Below are positions 7,371 through 16,022 of a stretch of DNA of 47,245 nt, piece after piece. Under the pieces are notes generated by a model. The model saw only the letters and a list, made by a program, of their open reading frames with translations. It was not told the DNA's origin and ran no database searches. Position 1 is the first letter of the stretch. Each line of letters begins with the position of its first letter. A program made the translations under genes and the position numbers. Source of the DNA: an uncultured Prevotellaceae bacterium (GTDB lineage: Bacteria > Bacteroidota > Bacteroidia > Bacteroidales > Bacteroidaceae). The stretch is from NCBI GenBank assembly GCA_900317305.1, contig ONGG01000028.1:1-47245 (forward strand), read 5' to 3'.

Positions 7371-9032
7371 ATGGTAGAAAGATTTTTAGAGCAGACCTCT
7401 TTCTCTTCGGTGGAAGACTTCAAGAGCAACCTGCGTTTTATCATCAAGGAGAACTTCAACTTCGCCTACGACGTGATGGACGCCTGGGCGGCAGAACAAC
7501 CCGACAAACTGGCCTTGCTTTGGACCAATGACAAAGGAGTGGAGATACGTCTCACCTTTGCCGACTTGAAACGCGAAAGCGACCAGGCCGCCGCTTACCT
7601 GCAATCGCTGGGCATCGGCCATGGCGACATGGTGATGCTCATCGAGAAGCGCCGCCTGGAGTGGTGGATCTCGATGCTTGCCCTCTGCAAGTTGGGAGCC
7701 GTGGCCATCCCCGCCACCCACATGCTCACCAAGAAAGACATCGTTTACCGCAACACGCGCGCCTCGGTGAAAGGCATCATCTGCGTGGGCGAGGAATACG
7801 TGCTGAGTCAGGTGGCCGCCGCGATGCCCGACAGTCCGACGGTGAAGACCCTCATCAGCATCGGTCCCATCGTGCCCGAGGGTTTCCACGACTGGAAGGC
7901 TGAGATTGGCCATGCGCCCCAGTTTGTGCGCCCCGACCATGTGAACAGCAACTCCGACACCATGCTGATGTATTTCACCAGTGGCACGAGCGGTGAGCCC
8001 AAGATGGTGGCCCACGACTATCTCTATGCCCTTGGCCATCTCACTACCGGAGTGTTCTGGCACAACCTGTCGGAAGACAGCATTCACCTCACCGTAGCCG
8101 ACACCGGATGGGGCAAGGCCGTATGGGGAAAATTCTATGGTCAGTGGTTTGCCGGTGCCGTCGTGTTTGTCTACGACCACGAGAAATTCACCGCCGACAG
8201 CATGCTGAGGCAGATGGCGAAATACCGCGTCACCTCATTCTGTGCCCCACCCACCGTATACCGTTTCCTCATCCGCGAGGACTTCAGCCAATACGACCTC
8301 AGCGCCCTGCGCTACTGTTGCACTGCCGGCGAGGCCCTGAACCCCGCCGTCTACGACAAGTTCTATGAGCTAACCGGTATCCGCCTGATGGAAGGATTCG
8401 GCCAGACAGAGACCACCATGACCCTTGGCACCATGCCATGGATGGACCCGAAGCCCGGCAGCATGGGCATCCCCAACCCCCAGTACGACATCGACCTGGT
8501 GCGTCCCGACGGAACACCCTGCGAGGATGGTGAGAAGGGCGAGATTGTGGTGAGCACCCGCAATGGCAAGCCCATTGGGCTCTTCAAGGGTTACTACCGC
8601 GACGATGAACTCACGCATAAAGCCTGGCATGATGGCGTCTACCACACCGGCGACGTGGCCTGGCGCGACGAAGACGGCTACTACTGGTTTGAGGGTCGTA
8701 TCGACGATGTGATCAAGAGCAGCGGCTACCGCATCGGCCCGTTCGAGGTAGAGAGTGCGCTGATGACCCATCCCGCCGTAGTGGAATGCGCCATCACCGG
8801 TGTGCCCGACGATATACGCGGAATGGTGGTGAAAGCCACCGTGGTGCTTGGTGCCGAATGGAAGGACAAGGCTTCAGATGCCCTCGTCAAGGAGTTGCAA
8901 AACCACGTGAAGCACGTGACTGCCCCCTACAAATATCCCCGCATCATAGAGTTTGTTGACGAGTTGCCGAAGACCATCAGCGGCAAGATACGCCGGGTGG
9001 AGATTCGCGCCAACGACAACCAAAAGAAATGA
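7371..9032 (+). CDS. AMP-forming acyl-CoA synthetase
   Basis: A 553-residue member of the adenylate-forming ANL superfamily, closest by eye to the medium-chain (ACSM-like) and acetyl-CoA synthetase branch. The ATP-binding P-loop TSGTSGEPK is at 203-211, the adenylate motif is EGFGQTE, the hinge region is YRIGPFEVES, and the catalytic lysine is in SGKIRR (K539). No signal peptide. It would activate a carboxylic acid to acyl-CoA. The substrate cannot be read from sequence. Its place between the cupin regulator and proB inside an amino-acid operon is unexplained; it could supply an acyl-CoA or scavenge an organic acid. Confidence 0.9.
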   Translation: MVERFLEQTSFSSVEDFKSNLRFIIKENFNFAYDVMDAWAAEQPDKLALLWTNDKGVEIRLTFADLKRESDQAAAYLQSLGIGHGDMVMLIEKRRLEWWISMLALCKLGAVAIPATHMLTKKDIVYRNTRASVKGIICVGEEYVLSQVAAAMPDSPTVKTLISIGPIVPEGFHDWKAEIGHAPQFVRPDHVNSNSDTMLMYFTSGTSGEPKMVAHDYLYALGHLTTGVFWHNLSEDSIHLTVADTGWGKAVWGKFYGQWFAGAVVFVYDHEKFTADSMLRQMAKYRVTSFCAPPTVYRFLIREDFSQYDLSALRYCCTAGEALNPAVYDKFYELTGIRLMEGFGQTETTMTLGTMPWMDPKPGSMGIPNPQYDIDLVRPDGTPCEDGEKGEIVVSTRNGKPIGLFKGYYRDDELTHKAWHDGVYHTGDVAWRDEDGYYWFEGRIDDVIKSSGYRIGPFEVESALMTHPAVVECAITGVPDDIRGMVVKATVVLGAEWKDKASDALVKELQNHVKHVTAPYKYPRIIEFVDELPKTISGKIRRVEIRANDNQKK

Positions 9033-9036
9033 CGCC

Positions 9037-10113
9037 ATGAGCAAGAAAAGAATCGTAGTGAAGATAGGCAGCAACGTGCTGACCCGTGACGACGGCAAAC
9101 TCGACATCACACGCATCTCCGCCCTCGTCGACCAGACCGCCTGGCTTCGTCGGCACGACTACGAGGTGATTCTTGTATCGAGTGGTGCCATGGCCAGTGG
9201 CCGTGGCGAGATCAAGGTGTCACGCCGCCTCGACAGCGTGGCCCAGCGGCAGTTGTTCTCCGCCCTCGGTCAGGCCAAGCTCATCAATCTCTACTACGAC
9301 CTGTTTCGCGAGTACCATATCCCCGTAGGCCAGGTGCTGACGATGAAAGAAAGTTTCTCTACCCGCCGCGAGTACCTCAACCAACGTGCCTGCATGACCG
9401 TGATGCTCGAGAACGGTGTGGTGCCCATCGTCAACGAGAACGACACGGTGAGCGTCACCGAACTGATGTTCACCGACAACGACGAACTCTCTGGCCTCAT
9501 CGCCTCGATGATGGACGCCGAGACCCTCGTCATCCTCAGCAATGTCGACGGCATCTACGATGGTCCGCTCACCTTGCCCCAGTCGCAGGTCATCCGCCAG
9601 GTGAAGAGTGGCACCGACCTGAGCGAGTATATCCAGGCAGGAAGGAGCGGCTTTGGCCGTGGGGGCATGATCACGAAATGCAACATTGCCCGCAAGGTGG
9701 CCGATGAGGGCATTCGAGTGATTATCGCCAACGGCAAGCGCGACAACATCCTCATCGACCTGGTGGAGCGTCCCGAGACGACCCTCCACACCGAGTTTGA
9801 GCCCTTGCAGGAGAACGTGTCGGGCATCAAGAAATGGATAGCCCACAGCGACAGTTTCGCCAAGGGAGTGCTACGGGTGAATGCCCGTGCCTGCGAGGCG
9901 CTCCAAGGTCAGCGCGCCGTGAGTCTGCTCCTGGTAGGCGTGACCGATGTGGAAGGCGACTTCGAGGAAGGCGACCTGGTGAGCATTGTCGACCCCCAGG
10001 GCACGAAAATCGCCGTTGGCCGTTCGGCCTACGACAGCGCCACCGCCCGCGAGCTCATCGGCCAGCACGACCAGAAACCCATCATACACTACGATTATCT
10101 TTACATGGAATAG
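9037..10113 (+). CDS. proB: glutamate 5-kinase
   Basis: A 358-residue enzyme that phosphorylates glutamate, the committed step to proline and usually feedback-inhibited by it. The amino-acid kinase domain (about 1-260) shows VVKIGSNVLT, LVSSGAMASGRGE and PIVNENDTVSVTEL. The C-terminal part (about 275-350) is a PUA domain, as in long-form ProB. The ATG at 9037 gives the standard N-terminus MSKKRIVVKIGS, 4 nt after the previous stop. Confidence 0.95.
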   Translation: MSKKRIVVKIGSNVLTRDDGKLDITRISALVDQTAWLRRHDYEVILVSSGAMASGRGEIKVSRRLDSVAQRQLFSALGQAKLINLYYDLFREYHIPVGQVLTMKESFSTRREYLNQRACMTVMLENGVVPIVNENDTVSVTELMFTDNDELSGLIASMMDAETLVILSNVDGIYDGPLTLPQSQVIRQVKSGTDLSEYIQAGRSGFGRGGMITKCNIARKVADEGIRVIIANGKRDNILIDLVERPETTLHTEFEPLQENVSGIKKWIAHSDSFAKGVLRVNARACEALQGQRAVSLLLVGVTDVEGDFEEGDLVSIVDPQGTKIAVGRSAYDSATARELIGQHDQKPIIHYDYLYME

Positions 10114-10125
10114 GAGACAAAGAAT

Positions 10126-11379
10126 ATGGACAAGACATTACAAGAGATGTTCGAGAACGCCAAGGCCGCATCGCGCGAGTTGGCACTTATCGACGACCAA
10201 CGCAAGAGCAGCCTGCTCAATCAGCTTGCCGACGCCATTCTCGAGGCCAAGGACGCCATTCTCGAGGCCAATGCCCTCGACCTGGCCCGGATGGACCGCA
10301 GCAATCCCCTTTACGACCGTCTGCTTCTCGATGAGAAGCGACTTGCCGGCATTGCCAGCGACATGCGCCATGTGGCCGCCCTCCCCACCCCCCTTGGCAA
10401 GACCCTGCTTGAGAGGACCCTCGACAATGGCCTTCATCTGCGCAGGGTGAGCGTGCCCTTTGGTGTCATCGGCATCATTTACGAGGCCCGCCCGAACGTG
10501 AGTTTCGATGTCTTCTCGCTCTGTTTCAAGAGCGGTAATGCCTGCGTGCTGAAAGGAGGCCGCGACGCCGACGACTCCAACAAAGCCATCGTTGCCCTCA
10601 TCCACGACATCCTGGTCCAACAAGGCTTCAACCCCGACGTGGTGCAGTTGTTGCCCGCCACCCACGAGGCCACGGGCGAGATGCTCAATGCCGTGGGATA
10701 TATTGACCTCTGCATACCCCGTGGCGGCAAGCGCCTCATCGAGTTTGTGCGCGACAATGCCCGTGTGCCCGTCATCGAGACTGGCGCAGGCGTGGTGAAC
10801 ACCTACTTCGACGCCGACGCCGACCTGGGCATTGGCAAGCTGATCGTGAACAATGCCAAGACACGCCGGGTGAGCGTGTGCAATGCCCTCGACTGCCTGA
10901 TCGTGCATGAGTCGCGTCTGAAAGACCTCAGCGAACTCATCGCACCGCTCATCATCAGCAATGTGGTCATCTATGCCGACGAGCAAGCCTTTGATGCCCT
11001 GCAGGGCAAATATCCCGCCGAACTGCTCCATCATGCCACCGCCGAGAGTTTCGGCACCGAGTTCATGGACTATGTGATGGCCATCCGCACCGTGCCCACC
11101 CTCGAGGCTGCAATCAAGCATATCAGCACTTACGGCAGCGGCCATAGCGAGTGTATCATCACCGAAAACACCCAAGCCGCCAAGAAGTTCCAGTCTCAAG
11201 TCGACGCCGCCTGCGTGTATGTGAATGCCCCCACGAGTTTCACCGACGGAGCCCAGTTCGGTCTTGGAGCAGAGATAGGCATCAGCACCCAGAAACTGGG
11301 GCCGCGTGGTCCGATGGCTCTCGACGAGATGACCACCTACAAATGGCTCATCGAGGGACATGGACAAGTGAGAGCCTAA
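10126..11379 (+). CDS. proA: gamma-glutamyl phosphate reductase
   Basis: A 417-residue aldehyde dehydrogenase-fold enzyme that reduces glutamyl-5-phosphate to the semialdehyde using NADPH. Seen are [16 protein letters not shown] (111-126), the nucleotide region [11 protein letters not shown] and the catalytic cysteine C252 in [11 protein letters not shown]. It follows proB by 12 nt and is the usual partner of ProB. Confidence 0.95.
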   Translation: MDKTLQEMFENAKAASRELALIDDQRKSSLLNQLADAILEAKDAILEANALDLARMDRSNPLYDRLLLDEKRLAGIASDMRHVAALPTPLGKTLLERTLDNGLHLRRVSVPFGVIGIIYEARPNVSFDVFSLCFKSGNACVLKGGRDADDSNKAIVALIHDILVQQGFNPDVVQLLPATHEATGEMLNAVGYIDLCIPRGGKRLIEFVRDNARVPVIETGAGVVNTYFDADADLGIGKLIVNNAKTRRVSVCNALDCLIVHESRLKDLSELIAPLIISNVVIYADEQAFDALQGKYPAELLHHATAESFGTEFMDYVMAIRTVPTLEAAIKHISTYGSGHSECIITENTQAAKKFQSQVDAACVYVNAPTSFTDGAQFGLGAEIGISTQKLGPRGPMALDEMTTYKWLIEGHGQVRA

Positions 11380-11447
11380 TCGTTCTCATTTTATTGTCAT
11401 ACATACGAAAAAAAAGGTTGAGCGTCGCTCTTTCCGATTTTTTTGCG

Positions 11448-11478
11448 TAATTTTGTGGGGTGATGCTGACATCACCCC
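11448..11478 (+). promoter_or_regulatory. argF' promoter box with 5' hairpin (or operon terminator)
   Basis: TAATTTTG (11448-11455) is a -7 box without a clear -33. Directly after it comes a perfect 8-bp stem, GGGGTGAT (11457-11464) and ATCACCCC (11471-11478), followed by ATTTTAA. The hairpin could cap the 5' end of the argF' transcript or terminate read-through from proA. Upstream, a small GAGCG/GCTC hairpin with T-rich tail (about 11420-11444) may also be a weak terminator. Confidence 0.5.
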
Positions 11479-11502
11479 ATTTTAACTAATCAGACAACCA
11501 TC

Positions 11503-12477
11503 ATGAGCAATAAGTTTCGTACATTTTTCAACGTAGAAGACCTTGGCGACCTGCGCGCCGCGCTCGCCGAGGCACAAGAGGTGAAGCGCGACCGCTACGC
11601 ATTCCAGCATCTTGGCAAGAACAAGACCTTGCTGATGATCTTCTTCAACAACAGCCTGCGCACCCGCCTGTCGACCCAGAAGGCCGCCACCAACTTGGGC
11701 ATGAACGTCATCGTGCTCGACGTGAATGCCGGTGCATGGAAACTGGAGACCGAGCGAGGCGTGATCATGGATGGCGACAAGAGCGAGCACCTGCTTGAGG
11801 CCATCCCAGTGATGGGTTCCTACTGCGACATCATCGCCGTGCGCTCCTTCGCCGGCCTCACCGACCGTGAGTTCGACTATGCCGAGACCATTGTAGGACA
11901 GTTTGTGAGATACAGTGGCCGTCCGGTGGTAGCCATGGAGACCGCCACGGTGCACCCCCTGCAAGCCTTCGCCGACCTCATCACCATCGAGGAGCACAAG
12001 CCTGTGGCCCGTCCGAAGGTAGTGCTCACTTGGGCTCCCCACTGCCGTGCCCTCCCCCAGGCCGTGCCCAACTCGTTCGCCCAATGGATGAACGCCGCCG
12101 ACGTCGACCTGGTGGTCACCCATCCCGAGGGCTATGAGCTCGACCCCAAGTTCGTGGGTGACGCCCGTGTGGAGTACGACCAGCGCAAAGCCCTTGAAGG
12201 CGCCCATTTCGTCTATGCCAAGAACTGGAGTTGTCCGGGTGTGACCTGTCCCTCCGACTATGGAAAGATTCTGAGCCGCGATATGAGTTGGACCATCGAC
12301 AGCGAGCATATGTCGTGGACCGACAATGGCTATTTCCTGCACTGTCTGCCTGTTCGCCGCGGACTTATCGTGACCGACGATGTGATAGAGAGCGACCACT
12401 CGCTCGTCATCCCCGAGGCCGCCAACCGCGAGATTTCGGCCGAGACTGTGCTCAAACGTGTACTTGAAGACCTATAA
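11503..12477 (+). CDS. argF': N-succinylornithine carbamoyltransferase (SOTCase)
   Basis: A 324-residue transcarbamylase very close to the Bacteroides fragilis enzyme by recalled sequence. Carbamoyl-phosphate binding residues are in FNNSLRTRLS (48-57) and the C-terminal motif is HCLPVRR. It would carbamoylate N-succinylornithine to N-succinylcitrulline. The residue that separates succinyl- from acetyl-ornithine enzymes is Pro90 in the Bacteroides enzyme and Glu92 in the Xanthomonas acetylornithine enzyme. Here the equivalent is Ser94 in DGDKSEHLLEA. It is not Glu, so succinyl specificity remains the best call. It has its own promoter box but follows proA in the same direction. Confidence 0.9.
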   Translation: MSNKFRTFFNVEDLGDLRAALAEAQEVKRDRYAFQHLGKNKTLLMIFFNNSLRTRLSTQKAATNLGMNVIVLDVNAGAWKLETERGVIMDGDKSEHLLEAIPVMGSYCDIIAVRSFAGLTDREFDYAETIVGQFVRYSGRPVVAMETATVHPLQAFADLITIEEHKPVARPKVVLTWAPHCRALPQAVPNSFAQWMNAADVDLVVTHPEGYELDPKFVGDARVEYDQRKALEGAHFVYAKNWSCPGVTCPSDYGKILSRDMSWTIDSEHMSWTDNGYFLHCLPVRRGLIVTDDVIESDHSLVIPEAANREISAETVLKRVLEDL

Positions 12478-12479
12478 CC

Positions 12480-13124
12480 ATGAGTAGCAGAAGAAGAAGG
12501 AAAAGGAGAAGTCGCCTGAGAAAATTCATCGGCAAGGCCCTGAAATGGCTTATCCTGCCCATAGTGCTTTGCCTTGTCGCCATTTTCTACAGCAACCATA
12601 TCGTCAACAAGGCCGCCGATGGCAAGACCTATTCCGAACTTACGGAGATTCCCCACCGCAAGGTGGCCCTCTTGTTGGGCACCAACCCCAAGGCGAAGAG
12701 CGGGCGCCCCAACTCATTCTATACTGGGCGCATCCAAGCCGCGGTGGAACTCTACAAGGCCGGGAAATACGACAAGTTGATTGTGAGTGGCGCGGGCGAC
12801 AAAGAAGGGTATAACGAACCGCTTTCGATGCGTGCCGACCTGATAGAGCAAGGTATTCCCGACAGCATCATGATTCTCGACGAGAAAGGCGACCGCACCA
12901 TTCTCTCCATAGAGCGTGCCAAGAAGACCTTCGGTGTGGACTCCTGCATCATCATCTCGCAGTTATTCCACAACAACCGCGCCATCTACCAAGCAGAGCA
13001 CGTAGGGCTCGACGCCATAGGATATAATGCCCCCGACTCCCCCTTCCTCTATTGGCGGGTGAAAAACCATCTACGCGAGTACCTGGCGAGGGTGAAGGCC
13101 GTGATAGACGTAGAGCGCGACTGA
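12480..13124 (+). CDS. DUF218/SanA-like membrane-anchored protein
   Basis: A 214-residue protein with a very basic N-terminus (RRRRKRRSRLRK), one membrane segment at about 24-41 (LKWLILPIVLCLVAIFY) and an extracytoplasmic DUF218 domain like SanA/YdcF. Family features are VALLLGTNP, the YTGRIQAAVELYKAGKYDKLIVSG region and the FHNNRAIYQAEHVGLDA segment. SanA affects envelope permeability in enterobacteria. It begins 2 nt after argF', so it is co-transcribed, yet has no clear link to arginine synthesis. Confidence 0.85.
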   Translation: MSSRRRRKRRSRLRKFIGKALKWLILPIVLCLVAIFYSNHIVNKAADGKTYSELTEIPHRKVALLLGTNPKAKSGRPNSFYTGRIQAAVELYKAGKYDKLIVSGAGDKEGYNEPLSMRADLIEQGIPDSIMILDEKGDRTILSIERAKKTFGVDSCIIISQLFHNNRAIYQAEHVGLDAIGYNAPDSPFLYWRVKNHLREYLARVKAVIDVERD

Positions 13125-13143
13125 AAGACACCGGTTTTTGGAG

Positions 13144-13200
13144 AATTCAGAAGTTTTTGAAGTTCAGAAGTTCAGCACAAAGACTCTTCAGTAATTCAAG
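13144..13200. repeat. degenerate AGTTCAGA repeats (family copy 1)
   Basis: Short imperfect direct repeats built on TTCAGAAG (for example GAAGTTCAGAAGTTCAG at 13160-13176) follow the end of the operon. Related copies occur at 17510-17550, 37790-37910 and, inverted, 38575-38605. Confidence 0.6.
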
Positions 13201-13220
13201 GCGTTCTGACAATGCTTAAC

Positions 13221-13254
13221 AAGATGGCTGTGCAACCATGCCCAGCCATCTTTT
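13221..13254 (+). terminator. intrinsic terminator of the argF' unit
   Basis: Stem AAGATGGCTG (13221-13230) and CAGCCATCTT (13243-13252), perfect over 10 bp, encloses a 12-nt loop and is followed by TTTT. Confidence 0.8.
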
Positions 13255-13335
13255 GTCGTTTCACACATTGCCTCTACATGGTAAAAAGAGCCAAAAATAT
13301 TTTGCACTTTCCTCTTTAATGTCGCAAACTTAGAG

Positions 13336-13344
13336 TATCTTTGC
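13336..13344 (+). promoter_or_regulatory. -7 box for the Rid-like gene/module A operon
   Basis: TATCTTTGC (13336-13344) matches TAnnTTTG; the expected -33 site is poor. The start codon at 13382 lies about 30 nt after the predicted transcription start. Confidence 0.5.
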
Positions 13345-13381
13345 AGGCGGTTTCGAAACCCATCTTACAATCACACTCATC

Positions 13382-14404
13382 ATGTATAAATACAACATCT
13401 TTGCCCCCAAGGGCAGAGGTCACTTCATAGAGCGCCTTGGCGAACTATATCTCACCATCGGCCGTTACCTTGACCAGGAGCGCGCCGAGGGTCGGCAGTT
13501 GCGCTTTGCCAAGATATTCCTCAGCGATGCCCAGAACCAATACAAGGACCTGACGGAGTCGGCCCTCTTTGCCGAAATCCTCACTCATGTTCCTACCTCC
13601 ATCATCGAGCAACCCCCTCTCGACGGTTCGAAGATTTCCATCTTGCTGAAGACCTCGACCGAGGAGATGCCCTTCCTCTTCCACAGCATCCGTCTGAGCG
13701 AGGAAGAGACCCGTGGTGCCAACTCGTATATCCAGACGATGCTCATTTTCAACAAATACCTGGAGAAGATGAAGGAGTTGGGACTCACGCTCAAGGAGCA
13801 CTGCGTGCGGACATGGATCTACGTGGCCGACATCGACGTGAACTATGAAGGGATGGTGCGTGCGCGCAATGACATCTTCCGCAACCAGGGGCTCACCCCT
13901 GAGACCCATTTCATCGCCAGTACGGGCATCGGCGGTTTCTCGCAGACCCGCAGCGAGTCGGTAGCCATCGACTTCCTCACCTATCCCAAAATCAAGGAGA
14001 GCGACAAGAAATACCTACAGGCCCTCGACCACCTGAACCCCACCCATGAATATGGGGTGTCGTTCGAGCGTGGCACCCGCCTTCAGACCACACAAGGCCA
14101 CACCTTCTTCATCTCGGGCACCGCCAGCATCGACAAACATGGCAAGGCCCTCTATGTGGGCGACATCCACCATCAGACCGGCCGTCTGCTCGAGAACATC
14201 AGCGCGTTGCTCCACGACGGTGGTGCCACGATGCGCGACGTGCAGTATTTCTACGTCTATCTGCGCGACCCCTCCGACCGCGACGAGGTAGAGGCCCTTT
14301 TGCAGAAAGCCTATCCCGACATCCCACACGTGTTGCTCCAAGGCAAGGTCTGCCGTCCTGAATGGTTGGTAGAGATGGAATGTGTGGCATGCAAGAACAA
14401 CTGA
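13382..14404 (+). CDS. two-domain Rid/YjgF-like protein
   Basis: A 340-residue cytoplasmic protein. The C-terminal 150 residues resemble the RidA/YjgF fold: FISGTASIDKHGKALYVGDI, then VQYFYVYLRDPSDRDEVEALL, ending in KVCRPEWLVEMECVA. That ending keeps the Arg and Glu equivalent to the active-site residues of imine-hydrolysing Rid proteins. The N-terminal half looks like a diverged second domain, an arrangement also found in chorismatase-like proteins. No substrate can be named. It is the first gene of the operon holding module A; the next gene starts 4 nt after its stop, so it belongs with that membrane/lipoprotein pair. Confidence 0.75.
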   Translation: MYKYNIFAPKGRGHFIERLGELYLTIGRYLDQERAEGRQLRFAKIFLSDAQNQYKDLTESALFAEILTHVPTSIIEQPPLDGSKISILLKTSTEEMPFLFHSIRLSEEETRGANSYIQTMLIFNKYLEKMKELGLTLKEHCVRTWIYVADIDVNYEGMVRARNDIFRNQGLTPETHFIASTGIGGFSQTRSESVAIDFLTYPKIKESDKKYLQALDHLNPTHEYGVSFERGTRLQTTQGHTFFISGTASIDKHGKALYVGDIHHQTGRLLENISALLHDGGATMRDVQYFYVYLRDPSDRDEVEALLQKAYPDIPHVLLQGKVCRPEWLVEMECVACKNN

Positions 14405-14408
14405 GAAA

Positions 14409-16022
14409 ATGCCGAAAAAGCCTACCCTTCATCGCACCGCCATCGTCCAGGCTTGCATCATCTTGCTCTGGGGAGTGGCATGCATGGTGTTTTTCCAAGG
14501 CTTCTACCATTATCATTTCTTCTATCAGGAGCAGAACCAGATTTTCCTGCTCACGGGAGGACATATGGCCTCCTACCTGCACCGTCCCGCTTGGTTGGCA
14601 TGCCTTGCAGGCGACTTCCTCACCCAGTTCTACTATTACCTTTGGGTGGGTCCCATCATCCTCACTCTGGCTCTGCTCACCGTTGGCGACCTGGCCCGCC
14701 GGGCACTTGAGCGTGCAGGCTTGTCGCGCTGGTGGGCTTTCGGTGTGGCCATCGTGCTGATGACCATTGAGGCCGTTTTCTGCCTCAAGACCACCTACCG
14801 CCTGTCGTCGGTGATCGCCTTGGGCGGCGGACTGGCATCCTATCTGTTGCTGAGCAGCTGTCTGAAGCGAGGCTGGGTGATGATTATCCTTACACTACTT
14901 GTCGGTACCCTTCTCACCTATTGGCTATTTGGGTATGGTGTATGGGCGCTTGCCCTGTTGGTGCTTGTCGACGCTATCTGCCATACCGTGCGAAAGGATT
15001 TTCTCCGATATTTGTTCGTGCGCCTCTTCCCCCTGTTGCTCTTCCCCCTTCTCGTATACATTGGGAATGGCAGACTGAGCAACTACTACCTTACAGCGGG
15101 CAAGGTCCTCACCTATCCCGGGATAGGAAAATTCAGCCAGCCCGATTTCCAGTTGGAGAAAGTTTTCGCCGTTGACAATGAGTATCATTTCGGCAACTGG
15201 AAGAAAGTGGAGCAACTGGTGGAGAGCGAGGAGCGTCCCAACGAGATGCAACTGTTTTTCTACAACCTGGTGAAAGCCCAGAAAGGCGAATTGCCCGACC
15301 ACCTGTTGCGGTACACCCCCAATCAGTTGGGCACGTTCTACAAAATAGGGCCCGAGACCCCATTACTCATCATCAACAACATGAATGAGCTCTATTGGGC
15401 CTTGGGCGACATGACCCTCACCGAGCGTGCCGCCATGATGACCAACGTGTTTGCTCCCGACAACCGCAACGTGCGGATGATGAAACGTCTGGCCGAATGC
15501 AACCTGGTGAGCGGCGACACGCTGGCGGCCAACAAATACCTGCGCATCCTGAAGCACACATGGGTATATGGGGATTGGGCCGACCTTATCATGCGCCACG
15601 AGCCCAAGGCATGGCACTATTTCAAAGAGAAGCAGCAATTCGTGAACAAGGCCGACACCATCCGTCTGACCGACAACCTGCATATGGTAATGATGGAGTT
15701 GCTTGACTCCAACCCCGACAACACGGTTGCCCTCGACTATATTCTCTGCAGCACGCTGCTGCTGAAAGACATGGACAACTTCAAGCGCGACTACGACCGC
15801 TACTGCCTGTCGACTGGACGTCCCCGCCTGAAACCCCTCTACCAGCAAGCCCTGATGATCTACCTGGCCGGCACCAACGCCCCTGAGGAGGAATGGAAGA
15901 AATACATCGTAGACCAAAGTCTCCTGCACCGGTTCGGTGAGTACAACCAGCATCGCGGCGACTCGCGTTTCAGCGACACCTACTGGTATTATTTCGACAC
16001 CGCAAAAAAACCAGAACTATGA
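14409..16022 (+). CDS. DUF6057-like polytopic membrane protein (module A)
   Basis: A 537-residue protein. The first 230 residues hold several membrane helices (for example VQACIILLWGVACMVFF near the start). The rest is a soluble helical domain reminiscent of tetratricopeptide repeats. It is homologous to the proteins at 20507-22327 and 24470-26122: all three share a YQEQ/FQEQ loop after the first helix, an AxYxxEF or similar segment, and a motif in the soluble part of the form KRLAECNLVSGDTLAANKYL. I recall such proteins as DUF6057, a Bacteroidetes family of unknown function. The ATG at 14409 is preferred to one at 14382 that would overlap the previous gene. Its stop overlaps the next start (ATGA, 16019-16022). 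Confidence 0.75.
   Translation: MPKKPTLHRTAIVQACIILLWGVACMVFFQGFYHYHFFYQEQNQIFLLTGGHMASYLHRPAWLACLAGDFLTQFYYYLWVGPIILTLALLTVGDLARRALERAGLSRWWAFGVAIVLMTIEAVFCLKTTYRLSSVIALGGGLASYLLLSSCLKRGWVMIILTLLVGTLLTYWLFGYGVWALALLVLVDAICHTVRKDFLRYLFVRLFPLLLFPLLVYIGNGRLSNYYLTAGKVLTYPGIGKFSQPDFQLEKVFAVDNEYHFGNWKKVEQLVESEERPNEMQLFFYNLVKAQKGELPDHLLRYTPNQLGTFYKIGPETPLLIINNMNELYWALGDMTLTERAAMMTNVFAPDNRNVRMMKRLAECNLVSGDTLAANKYLRILKHTWVYGDWADLIMRHEPKAWHYFKEKQQFVNKADTIRLTDNLHMVMMELLDSNPDNTVALDYILCSTLLLKDMDNFKRDYDRYCLSTGRPRLKPLYQQALMIYLAGTNAPEEEWKKYIVDQSLLHRFGEYNQHRGDSRFSDTYWYYFDTAKKPEL

Noticed and set aside
13125-13381. Small RNA or gene between the DUF218 gene and the Rid-like gene
   Set aside because: Only a terminator, degenerate repeats and a promoter box are seen; no supported coding or RNA structure.
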